A stretch of 64,000 nucleotides of DNA, from positions 372,001 to 436,000 of the forward strand of contig NZ_JAFEWE010000004.1 in assembly GCF_017355785.1 (NCBI RefSeq), written 5' to 3'. Source of the stretch: Desertivirga arenae. GTDB lineage: Bacteria > Bacteroidota > Bacteroidia > Sphingobacteriales > Sphingobacteriaceae. The notes below the pieces were generated by a model that was not told the origin of the DNA, ran no database searches, and was given only the letters and a program-made list of their open reading frames with translations. A program made the translations under genes and the position numbers. Below, piece after piece: positions 1-7,919 of the stretch. Positions within the stretch are counted from its first letter, which is position 1. Each line of letters begins with the position of its first letter.

Positions 1-425
1 GCAAACCTTATCTTGTTAACTTTCCCCATCATATATCATTAAGTCACTCATTTGACTATGCAGCAGTAATTATCAGCGAAGACAAGCCAGTAGGCATTGA
101 CATAGAATTAGTTAAAACCAAAATTGAACGTGTAGCTGGCAAGTTCCTGGTAAACGAGGAGCTTAATTTTATAGATCCTGAAAAAAGAATAGAACATCTT
201 TACATCTGCTGGTGTGCAAAAGAAGCTGTCTATAAGTTACAGGGTAAGAAAACAGTTTCATTCAGAGACAATATTCGCCTCCAGCAATTTGAGTGTCAGG
301 AGGAGGGAAGTTTAACTGCTATACTGGAGGCAGATCAGGAATGCAGAAGCTTCGACGTACATTACGAGGCTTTTAAGGATTACATGATTGGTTATGTTAC
401 CGGTTGTAAAGAGCTGGTTTCTTAA
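1..425 (+). CDS. 4'-phosphopantetheinyl transferase family protein (5' truncated by window)
   Basis: An open frame enters at the window edge (codons in phase from base 3) and stops at TAA 423-425, giving about 140 C-terminal residues. It carries the two signatures of the Sfp/AcpS superfamily: GIDIE, whose acidic residues bind magnesium, and CWCAKEAVYK, matching the W-x-x-K-E-A-x-x-K motif. Family members move phosphopantetheine from CoA to a serine of acyl or peptidyl carrier proteins. The start codon lies outside the window. lipB follows within a few bases, so the two are probably co-transcribed; both modify acyl-carrying proteins. The exact carrier-protein substrate cannot be told from this fragment. 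Confidence 0.85.
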   Translation, partial: KPYLVNFPHHISLSHSFDYAAVIISEDKPVGIDIELVKTKIERVAGKFLVNEELNFIDPEKRIEHLYICWCAKEAVYKLQGKKTVSFRDNIRLQQFECQEEGSLTAILEADQECRSFDVHYEAFKDYMIGYVTGCKELVS

Positions 426-428
426 TAA

Positions 429-1139
429 TTGAATGAAGTGGAACAAAATAAGAAGGTTTTTTTTCAGGACTGGGGCGTTATTGACTATAAAGAAGCCTGG
501 GATAAGCAGGAAGAGGTATTAAGCTCAATAGTTAATCAGAAGACAGAAAATCGTGTAAGCGGAGTGCATACCCCCACACATAATTATCTATTCTTCGTAG
601 AACATCCGCATGTTTATACTTTAGGTAAAAGCGGAAAGCCTGAAAATTTGCTAATGGATGAACATGGCTTGGAAGATAAGCAGGCCACTTATTATAAGAT
701 CAATCGTGGCGGCGATATTACTTACCATGGTCCTGGTCAGATCGTTGGATATCCTATACTAGATTTAGAAAACTTCTTTACTGATATCCACCTCTACTTG
801 CGAACTCTTGAGGAAGCTATTATACAAACATTGGCACATTACGGGATTGAGTCAGGAAGGTATGAAGGCTATACCGGTGTCTGGCTTGACGCAGATAATG
901 ACAAAGCAAGAAAGATTTGCGCAATGGGAGTAAGATGCAGTCGCTGGGTAACTATGCATGGCTTTGCATTTAATGTCAATGCAGACTTGGCATACTTCAA
1001 AAATATAGTGCCCTGCGGGATAGATGATAAGGACGTAACTTCAATGGAAAGGGAGCTAGGTAGAAAAATGGATATTGAAGAGGTAAAAGTGGTTTTGAAA
1101 AGTAAAATTGCAGGCTTGTTTGGAATGACATTACTATAA
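429..1139 (+). CDS. lipB: Octanoyl-[acyl-carrier-protein]:protein octanoyltransferase LipB
   Basis: LipB moves octanoate from ACP to lysines of lipoyl domains, the first step of de novo lipoate synthesis in the cytoplasm. The 236-residue product has the family core: RGGDITYHGPGQ (residues 93-104), a conserved lysine in KICAMGVR (K162), HGFAFNV (177-183), and the thioester cysteine in PCGIDD (C196). Length is normal for the family. The start is uncertain: TTG 429 gives the longest frame and GTG 438 is an alternative; there is no ATG in frame before the conserved region. It begins 3 bases after the upstream stop, suggesting an operon. lipA is not in the window. Confidence 0.95.
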   Translation: MNEVEQNKKVFFQDWGVIDYKEAWDKQEEVLSSIVNQKTENRVSGVHTPTHNYLFFVEHPHVYTLGKSGKPENLLMDEHGLEDKQATYYKINRGGDITYHGPGQIVGYPILDLENFFTDIHLYLRTLEEAIIQTLAHYGIESGRYEGYTGVWLDADNDKARKICAMGVRCSRWVTMHGFAFNVNADLAYFKNIVPCGIDDKDVTSMERELGRKMDIEEVKVVLKSKIAGLFGMTLL

Positions 1140-1640
1140 TCAATCTTCGTCGTCAAAATCCCAATCTACACCGCCCCAATCGTCAGAGTCAATATCCCTT
1201 ACTTCTGTCTGGACCATCTTAACCTCAAAGTTATCCTTTGGATCAACTAGAAAGCGGATACCCCAGTCATCTTTATAATCATTTGTGCTATTGAAGGTTC
1301 TGATCCACTTTATAAATTCCAAACGAAACTCCTCTACACAATTCCTAACAAGCTGCACATAGTCATTATGATTTATTTTTAGGAGTCGTGCAAATAAAAC
1401 AGCTTCAAACATTTCTCTCACTGCAAATTTAATTCGAATAGCGTTTTCCATTTTAAGAGAGTAAAGTTCTGATGCTTCCGCTCCTGAAATTTTAACTACT
1501 ATCAGCATAGCATTACCTACTATCTGACCTTGCAGATCCCTTCGTTGTTCGTTCTCTTTCAGGTATTCAGCAATATGTTCTGCCAGGGTGAGCAGTTCCT
1601 TTGCTTTTTTATAGACTGGCAAATTCTTGATTTCATCCAT
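1140..1640 (-). CDS. Conserved hypothetical protein, helical, four-helix-bundle-like
   Basis: I do not recognise a characterised homologue. The frame is open from 1703, but the ATG at 1640 (MDEIKNLPVYKKAKELL) is the more natural start, because the extra 21 residues look like untranslated leader and a TAnnnTTTG-like promoter element falls inside them. The product is about 166 residues, mainly amphipathic helix, and resembles the small four-helix-bundle (S23-like/Avd-like) proteins common in Bacteroidota. It ends in a very acidic tail rich in D and W. No signal peptide or membrane segment is seen. Its stop codon abuts the lipB stop, so the genes converge with no spacer. Confidence 0.7.
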   Translation of the reverse strand: MDEIKNLPVYKKAKELLTLAEHIAEYLKENEQRRDLQGQIVGNAMLIVVKISGAEASELYSLKMENAIRIKFAVREMFEAVLFARLLKINHNDYVQLVRNCVEEFRLEFIKWIRTFNSTNDYKDDWGIRFLVDPKDNFEVKMVQTEVRDIDSDDWGGVDWDFDDED

Positions 1641-1757
1641 CTTTGGCAAACAATATAAGTATCTTTTGATAAAACCCGAATGATTTAAGTTGATGGATAA
1701 CAAAGCTTCTCCTGCCTAACTATTCATTATAAGCATTGAACAGCAAGAACATAATTC

Positions 1758-1765
1758 TATCTTTG
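1758..1765 (+). promoter_or_regulatory. Bacteroidota -7 promoter element of purD
   Basis: TATCTTTG matches TAnnTTTG exactly. A TTG at 1736-1738 lies 19 bases upstream, in the place of the -33 element. Only five bases (cagcc) separate the box from the purD ATG, so transcription should start at or next to the start codon (leaderless mRNA). Confidence 0.65.
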
Positions 1766-1770
1766 CAGCC

Positions 1771-3045
1771 ATGAATATTCTTTTACTTGGTTCTGGCGGA
1801 AGAGAAAGTGCTTTTGCCTGGAAGATTTCTCAGAGTCCTTTACTTGGTCAGTTATACATAGCGCCGGGAAATGCAGGAACAGGGGCTTACGGAAAGAACG
1901 TAAATATCAAGGTTACCGATTTTAAGGCAATCAAAGACTTTGTGCTGAAAAACTCCATTCAGCTGGTACTTGTGGGGCCTGAGGAACCACTAGTAAAAGG
2001 CATTCACGACTTTTTTCTTGCTGATGACGAATTAAGGACCATCCCTGTTGTTGGGCCACGTGAGGAAGGTGCCAGATTGGAGGGAAGTAAAAACTTCTCT
2101 AAAGCCTTTATGCGCCGCCATAACATTCCTACCGCAGCATCTGCTACTTTCACCAAGGCAAGCCTTTCGGATGGACTTTCTTACCTTGAAACGCATCCGC
2201 TCCCTGTAGTACTAAAGGCAGATGGTTTGGCTGCAGGTAAAGGGGTCTTGATATGTCAGACGATAGAGGAAGCGCAAACTGAATTAGTTGCTATGTTACA
2301 GGATGCGAAGTTCGGCGAAGCAAGCAGCAGTGTTGTGATCGAACAGTTCCTGTCAGGAATTGAACTTTCAGTATTTGTTTTGACCGATGGTAAGTCTTAT
2401 AAAATATTACCTGAGGCAAAAGATTATAAAAGGATAGGAGAAGGTGATACAGGTTTAAATACCGGAGGAATGGGATCTATTTCTCCTGTGCCTTTTGCCG
2501 ATGCTGAGTTTATGAAGAAGGTGGAGGATCAGATCATCAAACCTACCGTTCACGGGCTAAAAATGGACCTTATTCCTTACCAGGGATTCATCTTTATCGG
2601 TTTGATGAATTGCGGAGGAGAACCATTTGTAATTGAATATAACGTTAGAATGGGCGATCCGGAAACGGAAAGTGTTATGCCTAGAATTGAAAGTGATTTC
2701 GTAGATCTGCTTTTGGGCGTGGCGAACGGAAATCTTGAGGAAAAGGAACTAATAGTTTCATCTAAAACTGCAGCAACGGTTATGCTGGTGGCAAGTGGTT
2801 ATCCAGGAGAATATTTAAAGGGTAAAGTAATTACCGGAACTGAAAATGTGAGAGGCTCCAGTGTCTTTCATGCAGGTACTATTTTGGAAGATGGGATGGT
2901 TAAAACAGCAGGCGGGCGTGTATTGGCAGTTACTGCACTCAGTGATACCATGTTTGATGCGGTACAACAAGCAGTTACTGATGCTGGAAGGATCTACTGG
3001 GATGGCCGCTACTTCAGGACAGATATTGGGTTCGATTTGCTATAA
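1771..3045 (+). CDS. purD: Phosphoribosylamine--glycine ligase (GARS)
   Basis: PurD joins glycine to 5-phosphoribosylamine with ATP, the second step of purine synthesis. At 424 residues it is full length. Visible features are the N-terminal MNILLLGSGGRESA nucleotide-fold motif, VGPEEPLV (about 68-75), the ATP-grasp lysine region VLKADGLAAGKGV (about 148-160), GGMGSISP (about 228-235) and the metal-binding EYNVRMGDPETE. The start ATG at 1771 is fixed by the N-terminal motif and sits five bases after a promoter box. The gene is monocistronic, ending in a strong hairpin at 3062-3099. Other pur genes are absent from the window. Confidence 0.97.
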   Translation: MNILLLGSGGRESAFAWKISQSPLLGQLYIAPGNAGTGAYGKNVNIKVTDFKAIKDFVLKNSIQLVLVGPEEPLVKGIHDFFLADDELRTIPVVGPREEGARLEGSKNFSKAFMRRHNIPTAASATFTKASLSDGLSYLETHPLPVVLKADGLAAGKGVLICQTIEEAQTELVAMLQDAKFGEASSSVVIEQFLSGIELSVFVLTDGKSYKILPEAKDYKRIGEGDTGLNTGGMGSISPVPFADAEFMKKVEDQIIKPTVHGLKMDLIPYQGFIFIGLMNCGGEPFVIEYNVRMGDPETESVMPRIESDFVDLLLGVANGNLEEKELIVSSKTAATVMLVASGYPGEYLKGKVITGTENVRGSSVFHAGTILEDGMVKTAGGRVLAVTALSDTMFDAVQQAVTDAGRIYWDGRYFRTDIGFDLL

Positions 3046-3061
3046 GAGCCTTTTAGTTAAA

Positions 3062-3099
3062 AAGAAAGGGGCAAGCGTTTCATCGCTTGCCCCTTTCTT
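3062..3099. terminator. Bidirectional intrinsic terminator between purD and the TlpA-like gene
   Basis: A perfect 16-bp stem (3062-3077 with 3084-3099) closes a six-base loop, tttcat. The arm ends are A-rich on one side and T-rich on the other, so it can act on both strands between these convergent genes. Confidence 0.85.
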
Positions 3100-3121
3100 A
3101 TATGCAGTCACTGAGTCGTCT

Positions 3122-4255
3122 TTATTTAAAAAGATCTGACAAAAAGCTTTGTAGTTCTTCTCCCCGAAGGTTCTTAGCTATTATTTTTCCACTTGGGTCT
3201 ATCAGGAAATTTTGAGGGATTGAGCGGATGCCATATTTAACAGCAGCCTCATTATTCCAGAATTTTAGATCAGATACGTGCGTCCAGGTAAGCTTATCAT
3301 TGTCTATTGCTCTTAGCCAGGCTTCTTTTCCATTTTCCCTGTCTAACGAAACGCTAAGGATGGTAAAATTCTTATCCTTATAGGTGTTAAAAGCCTTTAC
3401 CACGTTTGGATTCTCCTGACGACAAGGTCCACACCATGAAGCCCAGAAATCAAGTAATACGTATTTTCCTCTGAAACCGGAAAGTTTAACAAGCTTTCCC
3501 TGAGGATCAGCCTGAGTAAAATCTATTGCCATAGCACCGATGGAAGTTCGTTTGCTATTATCAAGCGCCTTTTTAAAAGCCGCTGCTTCACGGCTCTCTC
3601 TAATAGAAGGCGAAAGCGAATTGAAAATAGCTTCTACTTCAGGTCCTTCAGGGCTTTGTCCGGCGATGGTATAGAGGGCCATAAAGCTTATAAAGCTGTC
3701 GGGATTCTCTTTGATGAATTTTTTATTTATTTCAGCACGTTCCTGTTGATAACCATCATAGCGCGATTGCAAGCCCTGGAGAAATTCTTCGGATGTTTTT
3801 TTTTCAGGCGCTGCATTTTCGTACTCACGGTTCAGTTCCACGATTTTTTCGTTAACTGATTTCAGCAATTTTGAATACCGTTGCCCATCTTCATTTATTC
3901 GAGTACCTGTAGCAACAGCCTTGGATAGAGAATCTGCGCTTTTTAATACTGTAGTTCCTTCAACAAGGTAGACAGGTAGCACATCTATTTTTGTTTTTCG
4001 GTTAAGATTTCCAATGCCAACACCTTTATAATCCAGAACGAGTGTAGCATAGGTAATTAGATCAGTGGTTCCCGAAAATGAAAAGGCTCCGTCCTTTAAA
4101 AGAGCAGAGTCTGCTACTTGCGCCCCTTCCTTACTATAAGTAAGAAAAACCTTGGCAGGAGAACCGATGTTTGCAATCTTTCCCTGTATTTTAAAGTTCT
4201 GCTGGGCCTGCAAAAAAAGCGGACTAAGCAACAGTGTAAAGATGAGTTTCTTCAT
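3122..4255 (-). CDS. Exported TlpA/ResA-like thiol-disulfide oxidoreductase with N-terminal DUF4369 domain
   Basis: The protein has a Sec signal peptide (MKKLIFTLLLSPLFLQAQ), a DUF4369-like beta domain (about 20-105), a helical charged middle section (about 115-230), and a C-terminal thioredoxin domain with the redox pair WCGPC (C275, C278) and a cis-proline loop SIPQNF. This architecture is very common in Bacteroidota and works in the periplasm, reducing disulfides or supporting cytochrome c maturation or redox stress; the precise partner is unknown. It lies 18 bases downstream of the arginase-fold gene on the same strand, so the two may share a transcript. Confidence 0.9.
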   Translation of the reverse strand: MKKLIFTLLLSPLFLQAQQNFKIQGKIANIGSPAKVFLTYSKEGAQVADSALLKDGAFSFSGTTDLITYATLVLDYKGVGIGNLNRKTKIDVLPVYLVEGTTVLKSADSLSKAVATGTRINEDGQRYSKLLKSVNEKIVELNREYENAAPEKKTSEEFLQGLQSRYDGYQQERAEINKKFIKENPDSFISFMALYTIAGQSPEGPEVEAIFNSLSPSIRESREAAAFKKALDNSKRTSIGAMAIDFTQADPQGKLVKLSGFRGKYVLLDFWASWCGPCRQENPNVVKAFNTYKDKNFTILSVSLDRENGKEAWLRAIDNDKLTWTHVSDLKFWNNEAAVKYGIRSIPQNFLIDPSGKIIAKNLRGEELQSFLSDLFK

Positions 4256-4273
4256 TTTAAATAGAATTATTAA

Positions 4274-5455
4274 TTAAACCAGCTTCTGGTAGGTTCGCCA
4301 CCATAAGTCTGGCATCTCTCCTGAAACGGCAATTTGGTAATCTTCGTACTGGCAGGGTACTAAATGATACCGTTCGTTTCCTGAAACTCCGGTAGGGTAG
4401 GGTACTTGCATCCACCACCGGTCGGATTTTTTACTTTTTACGAAAACCAACTCATGACTGTTGTCTTTCAGAGAGGCTCTGTAGATTAAGTATTGCGATT
4501 TTGGTTGGAGAGGAAAGTCTTTTTTGCGATGATAGAAGCCATCAATGAAATACCATAGCATTTGCCCCAGCAGCATAGCTGTTTGTCCATTCTTGTCATA
4601 TGCAGGATTAAATTCATAAAATCCAATAGAGCTTAGTTTATCGCTCATTCCCGCATACCGGCAGATCTGACACGCATCCTCACCGTAGAATCCATTTGGA
4701 GTGGCATTGGCATTTGCCGGAGCATCTGATGCTCGAATAGCAGAAATGTCAAAACTAATTAAGCTAGCATTTCTGATTATAGGTTCCGCTAATGGCATAT
4801 TTCCTACAAACTCTCCCAAACGGTGTACGTCAAAAAGCAACTTTTCCATTACCCTTAAGCTCTCCTGGTTAACAAAATAAGTTTGGTAACCTATGTTGCT
4901 AAAATTAAACAGGAAGTTCGGTTGGTGGAGGAAGATCTTGTTAAGATATGCACTTGATTTTGTCTCAAGGCTTTCCGACTCTACAGAGTCGTCCAGGTCG
5001 AACTTGGGGTCTATAACCACCAGGTCGACTTTCTGCTCAAGATCTTCATATGCTATATATTGAGCATAGGTTAAATCCTGTCCACCTCCTATTATGATGG
5101 GAAGAATATCTTTTTTAATTAGCTCAGATACCGAAGTTTTTAAGGCAATATAAGTATCTGTAATGCTGTGTCCGGCCTTTATGTTCCCAAGATCTACTAT
5201 GCGGGTCGAGTAAGGGCCTTCGTAGAGACTATATAGCTTTTCACGAATATAGTCTGGAGATAGGCCGGTCCCCCGATTATTTATAGCATTTCTGTCTTCT
5301 AAAACGCCAATTATTGCAATGTCAAATTTCTCTCCCTCTAAATCAGGGAATTCATTTGAGAAAATTTCCACCTTACTGCCCAACTGACCGGAAAAAAAGT
5401 TTTCCGGACTAAATTTATTCACGTCAACAGGTGAAAAAAAATCTGCTAAAGACAT
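4274..5455 (-). CDS. Arginase/formimidoylglutamase-fold protein with degenerate metal site
   Basis: The 393-residue product follows the ureohydrolase (arginase, agmatinase, formimidoylglutamase) fold, but its manganese ligands are eroded. Where the family has GGxH the protein has GGGQ (123-126). Where it has DxHxD it has DPKFD (149-153). Where it has SxDxD it has SFDIS (234-238). So three of the six usual ligands (two His and one Asp) are replaced by Q, K and S. I infer it is not an ordinary manganese-dependent hydrolase. Homologues in Bacteroidota are often named formimidoylglutamase, but no hut genes are near. It has a C-terminal extension of about 100 residues. No signal peptide is seen, so it should be cytoplasmic. 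Confidence 0.75.
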   Translation of the reverse strand: MSLADFFSPVDVNKFSPENFFSGQLGSKVEIFSNEFPDLEGEKFDIAIIGVLEDRNAINNRGTGLSPDYIREKLYSLYEGPYSTRIVDLGNIKAGHSITDTYIALKTSVSELIKKDILPIIIGGGQDLTYAQYIAYEDLEQKVDLVVIDPKFDLDDSVESESLETKSSAYLNKIFLHQPNFLFNFSNIGYQTYFVNQESLRVMEKLLFDVHRLGEFVGNMPLAEPIIRNASLISFDISAIRASDAPANANATPNGFYGEDACQICRYAGMSDKLSSIGFYEFNPAYDKNGQTAMLLGQMLWYFIDGFYHRKKDFPLQPKSQYLIYRASLKDNSHELVFVKSKKSDRWWMQVPYPTGVSGNERYHLVPCQYEDYQIAVSGEMPDLWWRTYQKLV

Positions 5456-5552
5456 CTGTTTTTTTAGGGGATTAGTACTTTAAGTTTATTGGGAATTTTC
5501 ACAGGCTCTTACAAGCATCTCCCTTAATAGCTCAAATATCAACTTTATTAAA

Positions 5553-5560
5553 TACTTTTG
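5553..5560 (+). promoter_or_regulatory. -7 promoter element of the SDR gene
   Basis: TACTTTTG is an exact TAnnTTTG match, 25 bases before the ATG at 5586. No clear -33 TTTG is visible. Confidence 0.5.
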
Positions 5561-5585
5561 AAAGCATTTTCAAATTTTACGCCGG

Positions 5586-6557
5586 ATGATACTGGTAACA
5601 GGCGCAACAGGTTTCCTGGGTTCAGAATTAGTTAAACAACTTGTTAATAGTGGTAAAGCTGTTCGTGCCCTAAAACGCAGCACCTCCCGGATTCCTGAAA
5701 TTTTAGAACCTTATACTGAAATTGAGTGGGTTACTGCTGATATCGTAGATTATTTCTCGCTGGAAGAGGCTTTTCAAGGAATTACCAGGGTTTATCATTG
5801 TGCTGCTCTTGTTTCTTTTGATCCTGCTTATAAAAAACAATTATTAAAAATAAACAAGGAAGGCACCGCCCATATCGTAAACCTGGCTCTTGATCATGGT
5901 GTGGAGAAACTTGTTCATGTCAGCTCGGTTTCAGCTTTAGGCGCACCCAAAAAAGAAGATGTAATCACAGAAAGCTCCCAATGGGAATTCGACGGTACCC
6001 AAAATGGATACTCCATCTCTAAATATGAAAGCGAAATGGAGGTCTGGCGGGGAATTTCGGAAGGCTTAGATGCTGTGATAGTTAATCCATCGCTTATCCT
6101 GGGTGAGAATGCGGGAACAAAGGGAACCGGACAACTATTTCAGATGATAAAAAGGGGCCTGAAATTTTACACCAATAATATGGTAGGGATCGTAGACGTG
6201 GTAGATGTGGCTAATGCAATGATCCGACTAATGGATAGTGAAATTTCGGGAGAAAGGTTTATTCTTAATGCCTGTAATGTAACTTCTAAAGAACTTTTTA
6301 CAGAAGCGGCTAAAAGTATGGCTGTAAAGCCACCATCTATAGAAGCAAAGCCCTGGATGCTTGAACTAGCATGGAGAGGTGCGAACTTGCTATCTTTATT
6401 TACTGGGAAGAATTACTCTCTCACCCGAGATAGTGCACGTAGTTCTACCAAAGTTAGAAAGTATTCTAATAAGAAGATCCTGAAAGCTTTTCCTGACTTT
6501 ACTTATAAACCTTATAATAAAACCCTAGAAGAAATTGCCAGTAAATTAAATAGATAA
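5586..6557 (+). CDS. NAD(P)-dependent epimerase/dehydratase (extended SDR, DFR-like)
   Basis: An extended short-chain dehydrogenase of 323 residues. The Rossmann dinucleotide motif TGATGFLG is at residues 5-12, the catalytic serine region HVSSVSALG at about 111-119, and the catalytic YxxxK at Y142/K146 (YSISK). The overall pattern is that of dihydroflavonol-4-reductase-like or 3-beta-HSD-like SDRs that act on nucleotide sugars, sterol-like or hydroxy-ketone substrates. The true substrate cannot be assigned. The gene has its own promoter box and is followed after about 60 bases by the phosphoserine phosphatase fusion, which also has its own box, so they may be separate units. Confidence 0.88.
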   Translation: MILVTGATGFLGSELVKQLVNSGKAVRALKRSTSRIPEILEPYTEIEWVTADIVDYFSLEEAFQGITRVYHCAALVSFDPAYKKQLLKINKEGTAHIVNLALDHGVEKLVHVSSVSALGAPKKEDVITESSQWEFDGTQNGYSISKYESEMEVWRGISEGLDAVIVNPSLILGENAGTKGTGQLFQMIKRGLKFYTNNMVGIVDVVDVANAMIRLMDSEISGERFILNACNVTSKELFTEAAKSMAVKPPSIEAKPWMLELAWRGANLLSLFTGKNYSLTRDSARSSTKVRKYSNKKILKAFPDFTYKPYNKTLEEIASKLNR

Positions 6558-6568
6558 TATTCTATTGT

Positions 6569-6576
6569 TACATTTG
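6569..6576 (+). promoter_or_regulatory. -7 promoter element of the phosphoserine phosphatase fusion gene
   Basis: TACATTTG matches TAnnTTTG exactly and lies 41 bases before the ATG at 6618. Confidence 0.5.
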
Positions 6577-6617
6577 CAGCAAATTTTATTTCGGTACCAA
6601 ACCGTTCCATAAACATA

Positions 6618-7910
6618 ATGAAGAATTTTTACATTATAGACTTCGATAGCACCTTTACGCAAGTTGAAGCATTGGATGAGCTAGTGCGTATTTCCTTAAA
6701 GGATCATCCTGAAAGCGAAAGGATTTATAAAGAAATTGAAGATTTAACGAATGCTGCAATGGAGGGACGTTTGTCCTTCCGCGAAAGTTTATCAGGAAGG
6801 GTAAAACTTCTTCATGCTAACCAGGAGCATTTGAAACTTTTGGTAAGCCGTTTAAAGAAGAAGGTTTCTGCATCTTTCTCACGTAACCGCGCGTTCTTCA
6901 AAAAGCACGCTGACGATGTACTTATTGTTTCCGGTGGTTTTAAAGAATTTATAACTCCTGTAGTTCTTCCATATGGCATCAAACAAGAGAATATCTACGC
7001 AAATACTTTCCAATTCGACGAGGATGGTAATATTATCGGATATGATGAGGAGAATCCCCTTTCTATGGAGGGTGGTAAAGTGAAGTTGCTTCGCGAGCTG
7101 AACCTTCAGGGAAATATCTATGGTATTGGGGACGGTTACTCCGACTTTCAATTAAAGGAGTCTGGTCTTATCCAAAAGTTTTATGCTTACACTGAAAATA
7201 TATCACGTAAAAGCGTAACAGAAAAGGCAGATCATATCACGCCTAGCTTTGACGAGTTTCTATATGTGAATAAATTACCCAGTGCTATTTCTTATCCCAA
7301 GAACCGTATCCTCTGTCTTATTGTAGGAAACGTTCCTGAAGAGGCAATTAACGTTCTTAAAAAAGATGGATTCTCTATAAGACATAAAGATACCTTTGAA
7401 GAAAAGTATGTGGCTGATGTAGGGATGTTGCTACTTGGAGATGGCGAAACTGTTCCGGATTCAGTGCTGGAAAGAGCGGTAAAGCTGAAAACCCTGGGCT
7501 ATCTTGGAAATAGCCGTCTTCAGTTATCTCATGATATTGCAACGGAAATGGGGATTGTGGTATTTGATGATTATAAGAATAATCCAAGGAACGTCAAGTT
7601 CATTCCAAAGCGAATGGCCGATTTCATAAACAATGGCGATACCCACTTAAGTGGAAACTTCCCTAATCTCCAATTACCTAAAGTTAAGGATGCACATCGT
7701 TTGATCCATATCCACAGTAACGTTCCTGGTATCATGGCTCAGATCAACCAGGTGTATGCACGTCACAACATTAACATTCTGGGGCAGTTCCTAAGAACGA
7801 ATCCTCAGATCGGTTATGTTATTACCGATGTGAGTGCGCAATACGATAGCCAGGTTTTAAAAGAACTCAAGGAGATAGATCACACAATAAAGTTTAGAGT
7901 ACTGTATTAA
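6618..7910 (+). CDS. serB: Phosphoserine phosphatase (HAD-IB) fused to SerA-derived region and ACT domain
   Basis: Residues 1 to about 215 are a SerB-type HAD phosphatase: DFDST (8-12), SGG (105-107), GGKVKLL with the conserved lysine (152-158), and GDGYSD (171-176). Residues about 228-327 match the substrate-binding domain of D-3-phosphoglycerate dehydrogenase (SerA). The sequence then jumps directly to the SerA C-terminal part, FINNGDTH (336-343) and HRLIHIHSNVPG (360-371), followed by an ACT domain (to 430). The SerA NAD-binding Rossmann domain is missing exactly between these parts. I infer a phosphatase whose SerA relic and ACT domain act as a sensor, perhaps for serine. The CLC transporter gene follows by 9 bases, so they are co-transcribed. 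Confidence 0.85.
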   Translation: MKNFYIIDFDSTFTQVEALDELVRISLKDHPESERIYKEIEDLTNAAMEGRLSFRESLSGRVKLLHANQEHLKLLVSRLKKKVSASFSRNRAFFKKHADDVLIVSGGFKEFITPVVLPYGIKQENIYANTFQFDEDGNIIGYDEENPLSMEGGKVKLLRELNLQGNIYGIGDGYSDFQLKESGLIQKFYAYTENISRKSVTEKADHITPSFDEFLYVNKLPSAISYPKNRILCLIVGNVPEEAINVLKKDGFSIRHKDTFEEKYVADVGMLLLGDGETVPDSVLERAVKLKTLGYLGNSRLQLSHDIATEMGIVVFDDYKNNPRNVKFIPKRMADFINNGDTHLSGNFPNLQLPKVKDAHRLIHIHSNVPGIMAQINQVYARHNINILGQFLRTNPQIGYVITDVSAQYDSQVLKELKEIDHTIKFRVLY

Positions 7911-7919
7911 TTGTAGCCT

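Noticed and set aside
1641-1703. A 21-residue N-terminal extension of the helical hypothetical protein
   Set aside because: A promoter-like element overlaps it and the helix pattern starts at the ATG at 1640.
7911-7919. A fluoride riboswitch before the CLC gene
   Set aside because: Only nine bases separate it from the upstream gene, too short for a riboswitch.
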